DNA from: Campylobacter curvus
GTDB taxonomy: Bacteria > Campylobacterota > Campylobacteria > Campylobacterales > Campylobacteraceae
Reading direction: 5' to 3'
Assembly (NCBI RefSeq): GCF_013372125.1
Contig: NZ_CP053826.1
Location: 124,001-188,000 of the forward strand
DNA length: 64,000 nt
Both the position numbers and the translations under genes were made by a program. Positions 28,586-38,497 of this stretch are shown here, piece after piece (within the stretch, counting starts at the first letter, position 1; each line of letters opens with the position of its first letter). The notes under the pieces are model-generated. The model ran no database searches, was not told where the DNA came from, and saw only the letters and a list, made by a program, of their open reading frames with translations.

Positions 28586-30917
28586 CGCTCGCCTCTTTTG
28601 ATCTTAAAATTTGCACGTTTGCAAAGCGCGCGCCTTTAAAAATTTCATCCGTTCGTATCTTTTCGTCAAAATCGCCCAGATAAGCCCACTCGCCGCTTAG
28701 ATCCTTATCCAGCTTCACCAGGATCGCTATCTCGTCCTCGCCTTTTTTTATGATCGCCGCGTCGTTTTGATCTAGCTTGAATTTCGCTAGGAATTCAGCG
28801 CTCGCGTAAAGCGCACCGACCTCGTTTAGCAGCTTCGTGCGGTTTGTAAATTTTGAAAACTGGCGGATAGGGTTTGCTTTGTAAATGCAAATTTCGCCGT
28901 CATTTTGCAAAATTTCAGCCTTTTTGCAGCTAAATGCCTTGAAATTTGAGATATCAAGATCATCTTGTGCCAAAACGCTTAAATTTTCAAGCTCGTATCC
29001 ACGGTGAGCCTTGCCGTCATTATCGTAAAAATTTTTAAAATCGTCAAATTTAACCGCCTTAAAGCCGCTATTTTTAGGCAGCTCATGCGTGTAGTCTATC
29101 GTGTAGCGCGCTCTAAGGCCAAGAGCGTTTGCAAGATCGTTCAAAAAATACCCCTCGTGAGCCAGCGCCGCATTTGTCGGTACTACGGCTTTGTTTATGC
29201 TGGTAAATGTGCCCTCTTGCTGATTTAGCGCACCGGCGTCTATGTCGCCCTCAAAGACGCTGAATTTAAAGTCACCCTCCTCGTTGTAGCCAAGCGTTTT
29301 GCCGTTTTTTGGCTCGCTTGAGAGCGTGCAGATTTTAGCTACTCCTAGCGAGTTGGTGCGAGGCGGGATCAAAACGAGCTTAAAATCCGTGTATCTTTGT
29401 ATCGCTCCTGCTAAGGCCGCTAGCTCTTTTGCGTGCGGCGAGAGGTAAAGATCCTCGCCTAGGATGAGGACTGAATTTTGTTTGTTTGCGCTTAAAGCCT
29501 CAAGCCTGCTCTCATCTACGCCAAGCTCGCTTGCGAGGTCGCTCGGGCTAAATTCCGCCAGCTTGGCAGATAAATTTTTAGCGAATTTTTGCAAAAGCAA
29601 GAGCAAAATTTTACCCTCCGCCCCCGGCTCATGGGCTATGACATCAAAAATTTTAGAGTAATTTCGCACGATCTCATCGCCCAAAGGATGAAAATAAAGC
29701 CCGCTCGCTTTGTTCATAACAAGCGCGTTATTTACTTTGTAGCCGGTGTTTGGGCTATCATATCTTAAAAAGCTGCCAGCAACTACGATAAAATCAGCCT
29801 TTGCGATACTCTCGAAGTTGCCGTTATAAAGGCTCGTGCCGCTAAATTTTGAAAACTCCTCTAAAAATGTCGCGTAAGCGTATGCCTCTTCATTTATCAA
29901 ATTTAGACTAAATTTCTCTCGCAAACGCTCCAGTATCAGCGCCTCTTCGTTTGTTATGAAGCTATTGAATCTTATATTTTTTATCTCGCCTTGCTTGAAG
30001 GCGGACACGATCTCTTCAAATTTCGCCTCGTTTTTCGCCGCATTTTCGTTGTGAAAGTCAAAGCCGTAACGCGCAGCCGTGTTTATCTCGCCAAAATGAA
30101 ATTCGTTATTCACGCGGTAGATGCGCTTTGCCCTATCGCCGATGCCTTTTGGCTTGACCTCGTAGTAGATGAGCTCGCAGTCGCTTGAATGCGGGTTTGC
30201 AGCCGGGATCTTTTCTAGCTCCCAAACGTTTGAGGTGTATTGAAAGTCAGAGCTTACCAGCGCGCCGACCGGGCAGACGCTTGTGCATTCGCCGCAAAAC
30301 GAGCACTCGAGCACGTCGCCTACGCTTGGGGCGATGAGGCTTTTTTGAAATTTGCTCCAAACGGCGAATGCGTCTTTTGGCATGCTCTCTTTTAGCTCCT
30401 TTGCGACTTGATCCGCGCCTCTAGGCGTCGTTTTTAGCGCGCTCTCGCCGATCTTATCCTTGCAAACCGTGATACACCTCTCGCAGACTATGCAAAGAGC
30501 CGGATCGTAGTTGATGAGACCCCATTTTTTGTGCGGTTTGTGACTATCTTTTATCGCGAATTTTTGCGAATTCACCCGCATTCTGGCGGCGAAATTTTGC
30601 AGTTCGCACTCGCCGCTTTTGTCGCAGACCCCGCATTGTAAAGGGTGATTCACGCAGTAAGTTTGCATGATAGCTTCGCGCTCGGCGTCGATCTCGGCGG
30701 TATTTGTTATGACGTTCATGCCCTCTTTGGCCTTGGCGTTGCAGCTATAAACGCGCTTGCCATCGGCCTCGACCATGCAAAGGCGACAGGCTAGGGTAGG
30801 CGAACAGCCGCTGAGGTAGCAAAGTGCAGGGATGAATATCCCCTCGCGGCGCGCGACGTTTAGTATGTATTCGCCCTCGCTTGCTTCGCAGATTTGGCCG
30901 TTTATGCTTAGTCTCAT
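28578..30917 (-). CDS. nuoG: NADH-quinone oxidoreductase-like subunit G
   Basis: A 779-residue iron-sulfur subunit. The N-terminal [2Fe-2S] ferredoxin domain has CYLSGCSPTLACRLC plus the distal Cys in RVYSC. It is followed by the His/Cys [4Fe-4S] motif HPLQCGVCDKSGEC, and two ferredoxin motifs CIVCERCITVC and CSFCGECTSVCPVGA. The rest is a molybdopterin-oxidoreductase-like domain without cofactor motifs I can see. In this operon it would receive electrons from the non-canonical entry module. Confidence 0.94.
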   Translation of the reverse strand: MRLSINGQICEASEGEYILNVARREGIFIPALCYLSGCSPTLACRLCMVEADGKRVYSCNAKAKEGMNVITNTAEIDAEREAIMQTYCVNHPLQCGVCDKSGECELQNFAARMRVNSQKFAIKDSHKPHKKWGLINYDPALCIVCERCITVCKDKIGESALKTTPRGADQVAKELKESMPKDAFAVWSKFQKSLIAPSVGDVLECSFCGECTSVCPVGALVSSDFQYTSNVWELEKIPAANPHSSDCELIYYEVKPKGIGDRAKRIYRVNNEFHFGEINTAARYGFDFHNENAAKNEAKFEEIVSAFKQGEIKNIRFNSFITNEEALILERLREKFSLNLINEEAYAYATFLEEFSKFSGTSLYNGNFESIAKADFIVVAGSFLRYDSPNTGYKVNNALVMNKASGLYFHPLGDEIVRNYSKIFDVIAHEPGAEGKILLLLLQKFAKNLSAKLAEFSPSDLASELGVDESRLEALSANKQNSVLILGEDLYLSPHAKELAALAGAIQRYTDFKLVLIPPRTNSLGVAKICTLSSEPKNGKTLGYNEEGDFKFSVFEGDIDAGALNQQEGTFTSINKAVVPTNAALAHEGYFLNDLANALGLRARYTIDYTHELPKNSGFKAVKFDDFKNFYDNDGKAHRGYELENLSVLAQDDLDISNFKAFSCKKAEILQNDGEICIYKANPIRQFSKFTNRTKLLNEVGALYASAEFLAKFKLDQNDAAIIKKGEDEIAILVKLDKDLSGEWAYLGDFDEKIRTDEIFKGARFANVQILRSKEASDE

Positions 30918-31631
30918 TTAGCTTTTACTCACTTTTACGAGCTTGAAGTCATAGCCCTCGAATTCGCTCATGCCAACGATAGCGATCGTCCCTTTCATGC
31001 CGCTATCTAGTCTAAATTTACGTTTAGCGTTGAAATTTGGCGCGCTTAGCGTCACTTCATCGCCGTCTTTTACTTTCGCGACGATGCTAAACTGCACGCC
31101 GCCTACGACCTCGTCGCTATCTTTACGGTCAAGGTAGATGACGCTGCCGTCAAAATTTTCAAGCTCTTTTAGCTCGCTTAAATTTCCGTTCGTCTCGTAT
31201 TCTTGCTCTTTGCCGCCGGCTAGGATCACGTTTTTGCCTAAAATTTCCAAAAATTCAAATAGCATTTTTGAGTCCGGATGAGTGAAAAAGGAGCTGTCGA
31301 TGATGATGTTTCGCGCGTCTTTTAGCCACTCGCCAAGCTCCTCGAACTCCTCCTCGCCTACATTGCACTCGCCGCTTAAAAAGCCCTCGTCAAGTGAGCC
31401 AAAGTATCCGTCGTCTAAATTTAGCGTGTATTTGCAAAGAAGCGCCAAAACGTAGCTGATAGAGCCTATCTCGCAGCGAATTAGATTCTCGCTGCCAAGC
31501 GCGCCGTCTTCTATGCAGGAGATATATCTAAAATCGCACTCTTTAAGCTCGTTTGCTAGCGCCCTGTCCGTTAGGCTCAGCAGGTTTGCGAGGCTTAGGC
31601 TCTTTGCTTTGGTGAATTTAGAAAATTTCAT
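30918..31631 (-). CDS. Non-canonical complex I protein at the nuoF position
   Basis: A 237-residue acidic soluble protein directly before nuoG and overlapping the 76-residue gene upstream by four bases. It lacks every NuoF hallmark: no glycine-rich NADH or FMN loop and no CxxCxxC cluster motif. In C. jejuni the equivalent gene (Cj1574c) replaces nuoF, and complex I there is reported to take electrons from flavodoxin instead of NADH. The same role is inferred from position; the fold is unrecognised. Confidence 0.75.
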   Translation of the reverse strand: MKFSKFTKAKSLSLANLLSLTDRALANELKECDFRYISCIEDGALGSENLIRCEIGSISYVLALLCKYTLNLDDGYFGSLDEGFLSGECNVGEEEFEELGEWLKDARNIIIDSSFFTHPDSKMLFEFLEILGKNVILAGGKEQEYETNGNLSELKELENFDGSVIYLDRKDSDEVVGGVQFSIVAKVKDGDEVTLSAPNFNAKRKFRLDSGMKGTIAIVGMSEFEGYDFKLVKVSKS

Positions 31632-31858
31632 TTTGCTACCTTTTTTATTATCAAAGTCCAGTCGGTTTGGTTGAATTTAAGCGAATTCATCACTTCGCAG
31701 TTTAGGTTATAGGCTAAATTTATCGCGTTTTTGACGCCGCTAAAGTCGCCTATCTCAAACAAAAATACGATCACCTCTCCGCTTTGGGCGTTTCTTGCGG
31801 TTTCGCCCAGTGCGCTTAAAAACCTATCTTTTAGATGCCTTAGATCGACTCGCCTCAT
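31628..31858 (-). CDS. Non-canonical complex I protein at the nuoE position
   Basis: A 76-residue protein between nuoD and the nuoF-position gene, overlapping both by four bases. It has one cysteine and so cannot hold the NuoE [2Fe-2S] cluster. The segment EVIVFLFEIGDFSGVKNAIN and the tail FNQTDWTLIIKKV suggest a small alpha/beta fold. It corresponds to Cj1575c in C. jejuni. It probably forms, with its neighbour, the docking site for a reduced flavodoxin or ferredoxin. Confidence 0.75.
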   Translation of the reverse strand: MRRVDLRHLKDRFLSALGETARNAQSGEVIVFLFEIGDFSGVKNAINLAYNLNCEVMNSLKFNQTDWTLIIKKVAK

Positions 31859-33084
31859 CTATCCACCTCGCCCAGGATGATGTTGGTGCTGCCTATGATA
31901 GCGGCGATGTCGGCTATGTATTGGCCCACGAGCAAGTCCTCGTATATCGCGCAGTGCCAGAAGCTTGGTGTGCGGATCTTTAGGCGGTAAGGGCTGGCTT
32001 CGCCTTGGGAGTTGATATAAATTCCAAGCTCGCCCTTTGGCGACTCGCTCGCGAAGTAAATTTCACCTCGTTTTGGCTTTATGCCCTGGGTGATGAGGAC
32101 AAAATGCTGCATCAGTGAGTAGTTTTGCGTCATGATCTGCTCTTTTGAGGGGCTAACGAATTCCGGCGCATCGGCTAAAATTTCACGCGAGCTTGCGCGG
32201 TAAAGCTTCTCGCACTGCTTTAAAATTTTGACACACTCTTTCATCTCGCGCATGTAAAGCACGTATCTGGCGTAGCAATCCCCCGCCACGGCGTATGGCA
32301 CTTCAAAGTCTATCTCGTCATAGACTAGGTAGGGCTGCTCTTTCCTGATGTCCCATTTCACGCCGCTAGCTCGCAACATGACACCCGAGCAGCCGCTGCT
32401 AAGGGCCAGCTCTTTTGATATGACGCCAACGTTTTCAAGGCGCATTTTCCAAATTCTGTTTTCGCTTAGCAGATCCTCGTAAATTTTGATATCTTTTGGA
32501 AATTTCTCGCAAAATTTCAGCATCTCTTCAAGCCACCCATCAGGCAGATCAAGCGGCATACCGCCTATCCTGACCGCGCTGTGCGTGAGTCTGGCGCCGC
32601 AGTATTTTTCGATCATGTCAAGCACGTATTCGCGCTCTCTAAAAGCGTATAAAAACACGGTCATCGCACCGATGTCAAGCGCATGCGTGGCTAGAAACAA
32701 AAGATGCGAGCTGATTCGGTTTAGCTCTAGTAAGATCACTCTTATTATCTGCGCACGGCGTGGTACTTTGATCTCGCAAAGTCTCTCCACCGCCTCGCAA
32801 AATGCGTAGTTGTTGGCCGCCGAGGCGATGTAGTCTACACGGTCGGTGACCGGGATGAACTCTTGATACGTCATGTTTTCAGCCATCTTTTCGATGCCTC
32901 GGTGCATGAAGCCGACCTCCGGCATCGCGCGCACGACCTTTTCGCCGTCAAGCTCGAGCACGAGCTTTAGCTGCCCGTGAGCGCTTGGGTGCTGCGGACC
33001 GAAATTTAGTATCATCTTGCCGTCGTTTCGCTCGAATTCGATGTTTTCAAAAAACGGCGTTAGGCGGTTTGGAGCTTGACTCAC
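31855..33084 (-). CDS. nuoD: NADH-quinone oxidoreductase-like subunit D
   Basis: The 409-residue 49-kDa subunit that lines the quinone site. NFGPQHPSAHGQLKLVLELDGE with the quinone-binding His, PEVGFMHRGIEKMAE and the C-terminal IGSTNIILGEVDR are all diagnostic. It is a separate gene from nuoC (four-base overlap), unlike the nuoCD fusion of enterobacteria. Confidence 0.97.
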   Translation of the reverse strand: MSQAPNRLTPFFENIEFERNDGKMILNFGPQHPSAHGQLKLVLELDGEKVVRAMPEVGFMHRGIEKMAENMTYQEFIPVTDRVDYIASAANNYAFCEAVERLCEIKVPRRAQIIRVILLELNRISSHLLFLATHALDIGAMTVFLYAFREREYVLDMIEKYCGARLTHSAVRIGGMPLDLPDGWLEEMLKFCEKFPKDIKIYEDLLSENRIWKMRLENVGVISKELALSSGCSGVMLRASGVKWDIRKEQPYLVYDEIDFEVPYAVAGDCYARYVLYMREMKECVKILKQCEKLYRASSREILADAPEFVSPSKEQIMTQNYSLMQHFVLITQGIKPKRGEIYFASESPKGELGIYINSQGEASPYRLKIRTPSFWHCAIYEDLLVGQYIADIAAIIGSTNIILGEVDR

Positions 33085-33875
33085 GGCCGCTCCTTTAAAA
33101 TTTCGCTCTCGCTGCGTTTTACTCTTTTTACGAATTTCACTCCGCTAACTTCTTGATACTCCTGCGAAATTTCGCTTTTGCTTGGTTGCTCGCCCTTTGA
33201 GACTTCGTGATAGATCCTGGAAAATTCAAACGTATCTTTTTCATCGATGAAGGCCGGATCGCGATTTTCCGCGCCTATCTCGTCTCTGTGCTCGCGTCCG
33301 AAAATTTTATCGACCTCGTACCACGCGGCAAATTCGTCTCCTTGTAGCGGATAGCTCTTTAAAAGCGGGTGCGAGTACCAGTCATCGGGCATTATTAGGC
33401 GCTTTAAATTCGGGTGTCCGCTTAGCAAGACGCCCGAGAGATCATACATCTCGCGCTCCGCCCAGTTGGCGCTTTTGTAAATTTCACTCACGCTTTTTAG
33501 CGCTTCACCTTTTGCTACGAAGCATTTCACGCGCACTCTTTTGTTTTTTGAGATGCTAAGCAGCTGGTAAAACACCTCGTAGCCGCCGCGATCTGCTATA
33601 AAATCCACCGCCGCCAGCTCGCTGAGCTGCTCGTAGCCATAGGTCTTTAAAATTTCAAGCGTTTTGAAATTTTGTCCGGCATCGATGATGACTACGAGCT
33701 GCCCCAGCTCTACGAAGCTTTCTAAAATTTCAACGCCTTTTTCTTGTAAAATTTTGACTTCAGGCTCGAAAATGCTGCCCTCTACGCCTTGCCTCTCGAC
33801 CTTGGGCACGACGTAAAACCTATCGTCATAATACTGCTTTTTTTGCGCGTTTTTTCTATCTTTGTAGGCTCTCAT
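33081..33875 (-). CDS. nuoC: NADH-quinone oxidoreductase-like subunit C
   Basis: A 264-residue 30-kDa subunit. The core [40 protein letters not shown] and [20 protein letters not shown] is the family signature; N- and C-terminal extensions are polar and longer than in E. coli. Overlaps nuoB and nuoD by four bases each. Confidence 0.95.
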   Translation of the reverse strand: MRAYKDRKNAQKKQYYDDRFYVVPKVERQGVEGSIFEPEVKILQEKGVEILESFVELGQLVVIIDAGQNFKTLEILKTYGYEQLSELAAVDFIADRGGYEVFYQLLSISKNKRVRVKCFVAKGEALKSVSEIYKSANWAEREMYDLSGVLLSGHPNLKRLIMPDDWYSHPLLKSYPLQGDEFAAWYEVDKIFGREHRDEIGAENRDPAFIDEKDTFEFSRIYHEVSKGEQPSKSEISQEYQEVSGVKFVKRVKRSESEILKERP

Positions 33876-34384
33876 GCCTCAAGCCTTTTTGCACTTTGCG
33901 CTCTAAAAGCGCTTTGGCGACGGATCTTTTTTTGCAATATCATGAGAGCGTATTGTAGCGTCTCGGGGCGCGGCGCACAGCCTGGGAGGTAGATATCCAC
34001 GGGGATTATACGATCTACGCCTTGGACTGTGGAGTAGGTGTTGAACATCCCGCCGGTGTTCGCGCAGCTTCCCATTGAGATGACCCATTTTGGCTCGGGC
34101 ATTTGATCGTATAGCCTGCGGGTAAATTCCGCGTGTTTTTTGGTGAGGGTGCCTGCGATGATCATGACCTCCGAGTGGCGAGGAGAGGCTCTAAATATCG
34201 TGCCGAAGCGATCAAAGTCGTATCTGCTAGCTCCGCTTGCCATCATCTCTATCGCACAGCACGCTAGCCCGTAGCTAAGCGCCCAAAGCGAGTTGGAGCG
34301 GCCCCATTGCACGAGCCTATCGACCGTCGTCAAAACTATCGGTAGGCCACCGTTTGCAGCGTAATTTACTTGATGCTTTGCCAC
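33872..34384 (-). CDS. nuoB: NADH-quinone oxidoreductase-like subunit B
   Basis: The 170-residue subunit that binds cluster N2, the last electron carrier before quinone. Ligands Cys42 and Cys43 (tandem), Cys107 (SMGSCAN) and Cys136 (LPGCAPRPE) are all present. The start lies 19 bases inside nuoA. Confidence 0.97.
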   Translation of the reverse strand: MAKHQVNYAANGGLPIVLTTVDRLVQWGRSNSLWALSYGLACCAIEMMASGASRYDFDRFGTIFRASPRHSEVMIIAGTLTKKHAEFTRRLYDQMPEPKWVISMGSCANTGGMFNTYSTVQGVDRIIPVDIYLPGCAPRPETLQYALMILQKKIRRQSAFRAQSAKRLEA

Positions 34385-34755
34385 TCAAACACCCCTTTCC
34401 TCCATGCATAGATGAAGCCGATGAGTAAAAGCGTTACAAAAAGTAGCATCTCTATGAGCCCGAACGCTCCAAGTAGCCTAAAATCCACCGCCCAAGGATA
34501 TATAAAGATAATCTCGACATCAAAAAGTATGAACAAAATCGCGTAAAAAAAGTAATGGATATTGATCTTGTTTGGCTGCTTTACGACCTCGGGGCCGCAC
34601 TCGTAGATGCCGGATTTCAAGCGCTCGGTGTTACGATTTGCGAGCTTTTTGCCGATGCACGAGGATAAAAACGTTATCAGCACGAACGAGCAAGTCGCTA
34701 GAACCAAAATCATAAAAGCGCCCAGATACGGGCTCGCAAGCTGCGAATGAGACAT
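34366..34755 (-). CDS. nuoA: NADH-quinone oxidoreductase-like subunit A
   Basis: First gene of the operon: a 129-residue subunit with three membrane helices and the conserved loop SGIYECGPE, then [20 protein letters not shown]. The loop between helices 1 and 2 takes part in quinone-site coupling. It overlaps nuoB by 19 bases. Confidence 0.95.
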   Translation of the reverse strand: MSHSQLASPYLGAFMILVLATCSFVLITFLSSCIGKKLANRNTERLKSGIYECGPEVVKQPNKINIHYFFYAILFILFDVEIIFIYPWAVDFRLLGAFGLIEMLLFVTLLLIGFIYAWRKGVFEWQSIK

Positions 34756-34784
34756 AAATTCAGCCTTTATTAGTATGTTTAAGA

Positions 34785-34790
34785 ATTTTA
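34785..34790 (-). promoter_or_regulatory. Probable -10 element for the nuo operon
   Basis: On the minus strand AGATAAAATTC lies about 30 bases before the nuoA start, with an AT-rich upstream region. It is the best -10 (TAAAAT) in this 104-base gap. Confidence 0.35.
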
Positions 34791-34859
34791 TCTAATTTAT
34801 TTTTATCCGAGGTTAAAGACATTTTGCCGCCGCGCTTTAACCGACTTTATGTGTAAATT

Positions 34860-36500
34860 TTACTCTTTTATCTTTTCTACCGCGTCTTTGCTGGCTATTT
34901 GCCGCTCGTCACCTACTAGCTCTCTTATCGCGCCGTCTTTTGCCAAGATGATACGATCTGCAACATCAAAATACGCGTCATCGTGGCTTATGGCGACTAT
35001 CGTAACGCCATTTTGCTTTAACATCGGTAAAATTTCGCGGTAAAATACGCGCTTGAATATCGGATCTTGATCCGCCGCCCATTCGTCAAGCACCAGCAGG
35101 CTACGATTTTCCAGTAGTGCGATGAGCAGGCTAAGACGCTTTCTTTGACCCTGAGAAAGAGCCGTGGTGCTCAGCCTTTGCTCGATGATCTGCACCTTTT
35201 TGTCTATCTCAAGCAGCTTTAAAAGCTCGTTCGCGTCTTTTTCGCTTGCAAATTTGCTCCCCTCGCCAAGCGTTTGCGAAAAGAGATAAAAGTCCGAAAA
35301 TATCGCGCTTACGTTTGACTGATAGCTGCGTAAATTTTCATCGTTCAGCCTCACGCCGTCCACTAAAATTTCACCGCTACTGGGGCGTAAAAGCCCGCAC
35401 AGTATGTTTGAAAACGTGCTTTTGCCGCTACCGTTTTTGCCTATGACAAATATCAGCTCACCGCGCTCTATGCGTAAATTCACATCCGTGAGGCTGAAAT
35501 TTTTATCCGGATAGCTAAAATTAACGTTTTTAAATTCTATGCTTTTCCACTGCTTGCTAAAGCTGTCAGTAAAGCCAAAGCTCTCTTTGAACGGGGCTAA
35601 ATTTAGATTTAGAATTTTATCCAAGCTCACTTTGGCGCTTAATGCCGTCGGGATGGAGGCTACCATGCTGATGAAAGAGCCTCTTAAAAATAGTATGGTC
35701 AGGCTCACGGTGACTGCCGTCTGCAGGCTCGCCCAGCCAAGACCGACGCACAAAAACACGCACATGCCGACAGCTCCAAGCAGCATGATGTTGGTAAAGT
35801 TATCCGAAAGTGCGTGATAAACGTCTGCTCGCACCATGCTTTGGCGCTTTTTCATGCCTATTTCGTTAAGCTCGTCAAAGCAAAGCTTGGCGCGGTGCTG
35901 ATTTAGCGTGAGTTCGCGGTGTCCTTCCACGACGTCGTTGTAGCTTTGCTGAAGCGCGTCGTCATCGCGTCTTGAGAGCGTGTAGTAGTGATGGATCTTT
36001 TTCATAAAAAACGCACTTAGCACCATCGTAGCCGCTATCCAGATCGCGACGAAGACGAAAAGCTTTGGCGAGATGTAGCATAGATAAATGCTCGAAGCCA
36101 CGATGAAAACGGAGCCTTGGATGAGCCCGGTCGCTGTCATGAAGGCAAATGTGATCGTTTTTATATCGTTGTTCAGGCTGGCTATGATCTTTGCTTTGCC
36201 GATCGCGTCTATCTGCGCGTTTGGCGTGTCTAAGACCTGCTTTACCAAGTGGCGTCTGATCTCGTAGATGAGCTTGTGACCAAAATTCGTAAGAGAGATG
36301 TTGGCATAGACCGAGGTTGCCAAAAACAGCAACAAAAGGCCGATGAACTGTACCGCCACCATCACGTCGAATTTCTGTGCGGCTAGTAGTTTTTCGTTTA
36401 TATAAGAGAGCACACCGATGCCAAAGCCGCTGAAAATGAACGTCAAAATGACGATTTTTATGATAGAAAATTTATTGTTTTTTATTAGAGTTTTTATCAT
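34860..36500 (-). CDS. ABC exporter, cyclic-peptide/siderophore type (SyrD/PvdE/YojI-like)
   Basis: A 546-residue fused half-transporter: six membrane helices in the first ~300 residues, then an ATPase with Walker A GKNGSGKST near 353, a divergent signature LSQGQRKRL near 448 and Walker B LLVLDEWAADQDP near 470. The DEWAADQDP wording is characteristic of the cyclic-peptide exporter group that includes SyrD, PvdE and microcin-exporter YojI. It would move a small peptide or siderophore into the periplasm. It is a single gene on the minus strand, divergent from the exported hydrolase; the adenylating cassette lies 1.5 kb away. Substrate unknown. Confidence 0.8.
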   Translation of the reverse strand: MIKTLIKNNKFSIIKIVILTFIFSGFGIGVLSYINEKLLAAQKFDVMVAVQFIGLLLLFLATSVYANISLTNFGHKLIYEIRRHLVKQVLDTPNAQIDAIGKAKIIASLNNDIKTITFAFMTATGLIQGSVFIVASSIYLCYISPKLFVFVAIWIAATMVLSAFFMKKIHHYYTLSRRDDDALQQSYNDVVEGHRELTLNQHRAKLCFDELNEIGMKKRQSMVRADVYHALSDNFTNIMLLGAVGMCVFLCVGLGWASLQTAVTVSLTILFLRGSFISMVASIPTALSAKVSLDKILNLNLAPFKESFGFTDSFSKQWKSIEFKNVNFSYPDKNFSLTDVNLRIERGELIFVIGKNGSGKSTFSNILCGLLRPSSGEILVDGVRLNDENLRSYQSNVSAIFSDFYLFSQTLGEGSKFASEKDANELLKLLEIDKKVQIIEQRLSTTALSQGQRKRLSLLIALLENRSLLVLDEWAADQDPIFKRVFYREILPMLKQNGVTIVAISHDDAYFDVADRIILAKDGAIRELVGDERQIASKDAVEKIKE

Positions 36501-36699
36501 CCGCTTACCTGTAAATTTTAAAAAATTTTAGCATAGCATACTTAAGTGCATTTAAAATAGACACGTATCAATAAAATAGATAGGCCGCCCGTTTAGCCCG
36601 ATTTAACGATCTTGCTAACTGATTTTGCATTTTAATTTGAGCGGTTTAAAATTTATAAGTTTGTGGTATGGTAAAACAAAATCCGCCAAAGGAGCAACC

Positions 36700-37584
36700 A
36701 TGAAAATACGAAATTTATTGATCGCGGCTTTTGTGACGATCGGCGTCAATGCGCTCGCTAAAGAAGCCAAGCATCATTATTTCGCACAAACATCTAAAAG
36801 CTATCAAAGTAAAACCGACTATGGAAATAACGAGGCTGTGGGGCATTATGTAAATTCTAAGGATACGAAAATTTATTATGAAATTTACGGCAAAGGAAGT
36901 CCGATCGTGCTGCTACACGGAGGGCTGGTAGGCTCGCCTGCTGATATGAGCGAGCTGGCAGACAAGCTAAGGGAAGATCGAAAAGTGATCTTGGTAGCCA
37001 CAAGAGGGCACGGCAGATCCCAAATAGGCGAGGTCGTGCCAAGCTTTGAGCAAAAGGCTGATGACATAAATGCCGTTTTAGACGATCTTGGTATCTCGAG
37101 GTCCGATATCATCGGCTTTAGCGACGGTGCTTATACGGCGTATCTTTTCGCTAAAAAATATCCGCAAAAGGTAAGAAACCTCGTAGCTATAGGTGCTGGA
37201 GTGTGGGAGAAGGGCTTTGTGCAGGGTAGTAGGGCGCAGATGAAGACGTTTGAGGATCTAAAAAATCTCGATAAGCGCTACTGGAACGAACAGCTTGATG
37301 GCGTCAGACCCGAGCCCGAGCGCATTTTGTTGTGGTTCGAGCAGGTCATGGAGTATTACGACTCGGCGTCAGTCGGCGAAGAGGTGTTTAAAAACGTAAA
37401 TGCAAAAACGCTCATGATAGTCGGAGAAAAGGACGCAAACGTACCTCTTGATACGGTCATCGCCGCTTATGAGATGCTGCCAAATGCGCAGCTTGGCATC
37501 GTCCCGAACGCTCCGCATCCCGTACTACTAACGGATTTTGACATAGTTTGGCCGATGATAAGTAAATTTCTTTCTAAGCAGTAA
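36700..37584 (+). CDS. Exported alpha/beta hydrolase
   Basis: A 294-residue protein. I start at ATG 36700 because AAAGGAG precedes it at the right distance and it gives a signal peptide (KIRNLLIAAFVTIGVNALA); the open frame 25 codons further up has no such site. The fold is clear: oxyanion region LLHGGLVG near 71, nucleophile Ser141 in GFSDGA, acid Asp245 in VGEKDANVP and His273 in NAPHP. The mature enzyme would act in the periplasm on an ester, lactone or amide. Upstream, the divergent ABC exporter suggests processing of the exported compound, but this is inference. Confidence 0.8.
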   Translation: MKIRNLLIAAFVTIGVNALAKEAKHHYFAQTSKSYQSKTDYGNNEAVGHYVNSKDTKIYYEIYGKGSPIVLLHGGLVGSPADMSELADKLREDRKVILVATRGHGRSQIGEVVPSFEQKADDINAVLDDLGISRSDIIGFSDGAYTAYLFAKKYPQKVRNLVAIGAGVWEKGFVQGSRAQMKTFEDLKNLDKRYWNEQLDGVRPEPERILLWFEQVMEYYDSASVGEEVFKNVNAKTLMIVGEKDANVPLDTVIAAYEMLPNAQLGIVPNAPHPVLLTDFDIVWPMISKFLSKQ

Positions 37585-37649
37585 ATTCTCCGGTGCTTGA
37601 GACCGGTAGAAGCGCTTGATGTTGTTGGTTTACGTTAGCGAGATTAAGA

Positions 37650-37871
37650 TTTTAAAAACGTTGATGTGTGCACTTTTCTTGTCAGTGAAGTGCGAGAGTT
37701 AGTAGCCGTATAGCACGATTTTGTCTGTTTGGCTTTGTCTCGCCGCTCTTCAAGGCGCTTTGTGATTTGCACTCGCACAAATCAGTCGGTCTTATGGCTT
37801 TTTTGTTTCTGTCGCGAAAATCGCCGCCGATAAGTCCTCCAATAGATTTGACTTCGCTAGGACGTTTAAAA
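37650..37871. repeat. Interspersed repeat copy B (diverged)
   Basis: Non-coding stretch between the hydrolase and the GNAT gene. Ends are short imperfect inverted repeats (TTTTAAAAACGT / ACGTTTAAAA). It shares with copies C and D the block TATAGCACGATTTTG near 37710, GCGAAAATCGCC near 37814 and ATAGATTTGACTTCGCTAGG near 37843, with about 70 bases of extra unrelated sequence between. It is older or rearranged. From 37872 to the GNAT gene I see nothing further. A small hairpin (CCGGT/ACCGG, 37591-37607) lies between the hydrolase stop and this repeat. Confidence 0.55.
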
Positions 37872-38029
37872 TTTTACTTGGTATCTGTTGTTTTGCCTAG
37901 AGCACGAGAATTTAGATCTTGCCTTTACTTGCCCTTTTTTTGCCACCCATCTTGTAAAATTTGCCGCTTTTACAAAAACTAAATTCAGTCCAAATTTAAT
38001 TCAACCCAGCCGCACCAAATTCGCCAAAT

Positions 38030-38497
38030 TTACTCGCCCGTATAGATCATAATATCGCTCATTTCTGCGAAGCCAAGCTTTTCATAAAGCCCTTTTGCGG
38101 CGTTCGAGCTTTCCAGATAAATTTTCTCCACGCCCTGCTCGCGCGCTCGCTCTATGAGCCAGCACACGATCCGCCGCCCTATACCACGCCGCCTGGCATG
38201 CGCTCGCACGTAGATATTCATCAGATACGCGCACTGACCGCTTGGGTTTTCGGGCGAGGGTAGCTCGGTCTGAAAGCACACCCCGCCGCAGCCTAAAATT
38301 CGCCCCTCCTCATACGCAAAGCAGGCGACGTGCTCCCCACTAGCAAGCCTAGCCTCGTAGTAGCGGCGGTTTGCTTCGAGTAGCGCCGACACGTCCGCAT
38401 CGGGGGCTAGCTCAAACACCTCGCGCAACACCTCTTCGCGCAGGGCGAGCAGCAGGGGCATCTCATCCGCGTAAATTCGCCGCACCCTGGCCGTCAT
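38030..38497 (-). CDS. GNAT-family N-acetyltransferase
   Basis: A 155-residue GCN5-related acetyltransferase. The acetyl-CoA pyrophosphate loop is visible as RRRGIGRRIV near residue 101, preceded by the strand LMNIYVRAHA and followed by IYLESSNAAKGLYEKLGF, the usual motif B. It is translationally coupled to the adenylating enzyme (ATGA overlap) and so is the last gene of a three-gene cassette. A natural reading is that it acylates the amino group of the product or substrate of that enzyme. Base composition is clearly GC-richer than the flanking genes, suggesting transfer. Confidence 0.85.
   Translation of the reverse strand: MTARVRRIYADEMPLLLALREEVLREVFELAPDADVSALLEANRRYYEARLASGEHVACFAYEEGRILGCGGVCFQTELPSPENPSGQCAYLMNIYVRAHARRRGIGRRIVCWLIERAREQGVEKIYLESSNAAKGLYEKLGFAEMSDIMIYTGE

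Noticed and set aside
30918-31858. Calling the two small genes nuoE and nuoF
   Set aside because: They lack all cofactor-binding motifs of NuoE and NuoF; only the position matches.
37767-37982. 71-codon open frame across repeat copy B
   Set aside because: It crosses the edge of the repeat, lacks a binding site and has no recognisable protein features.
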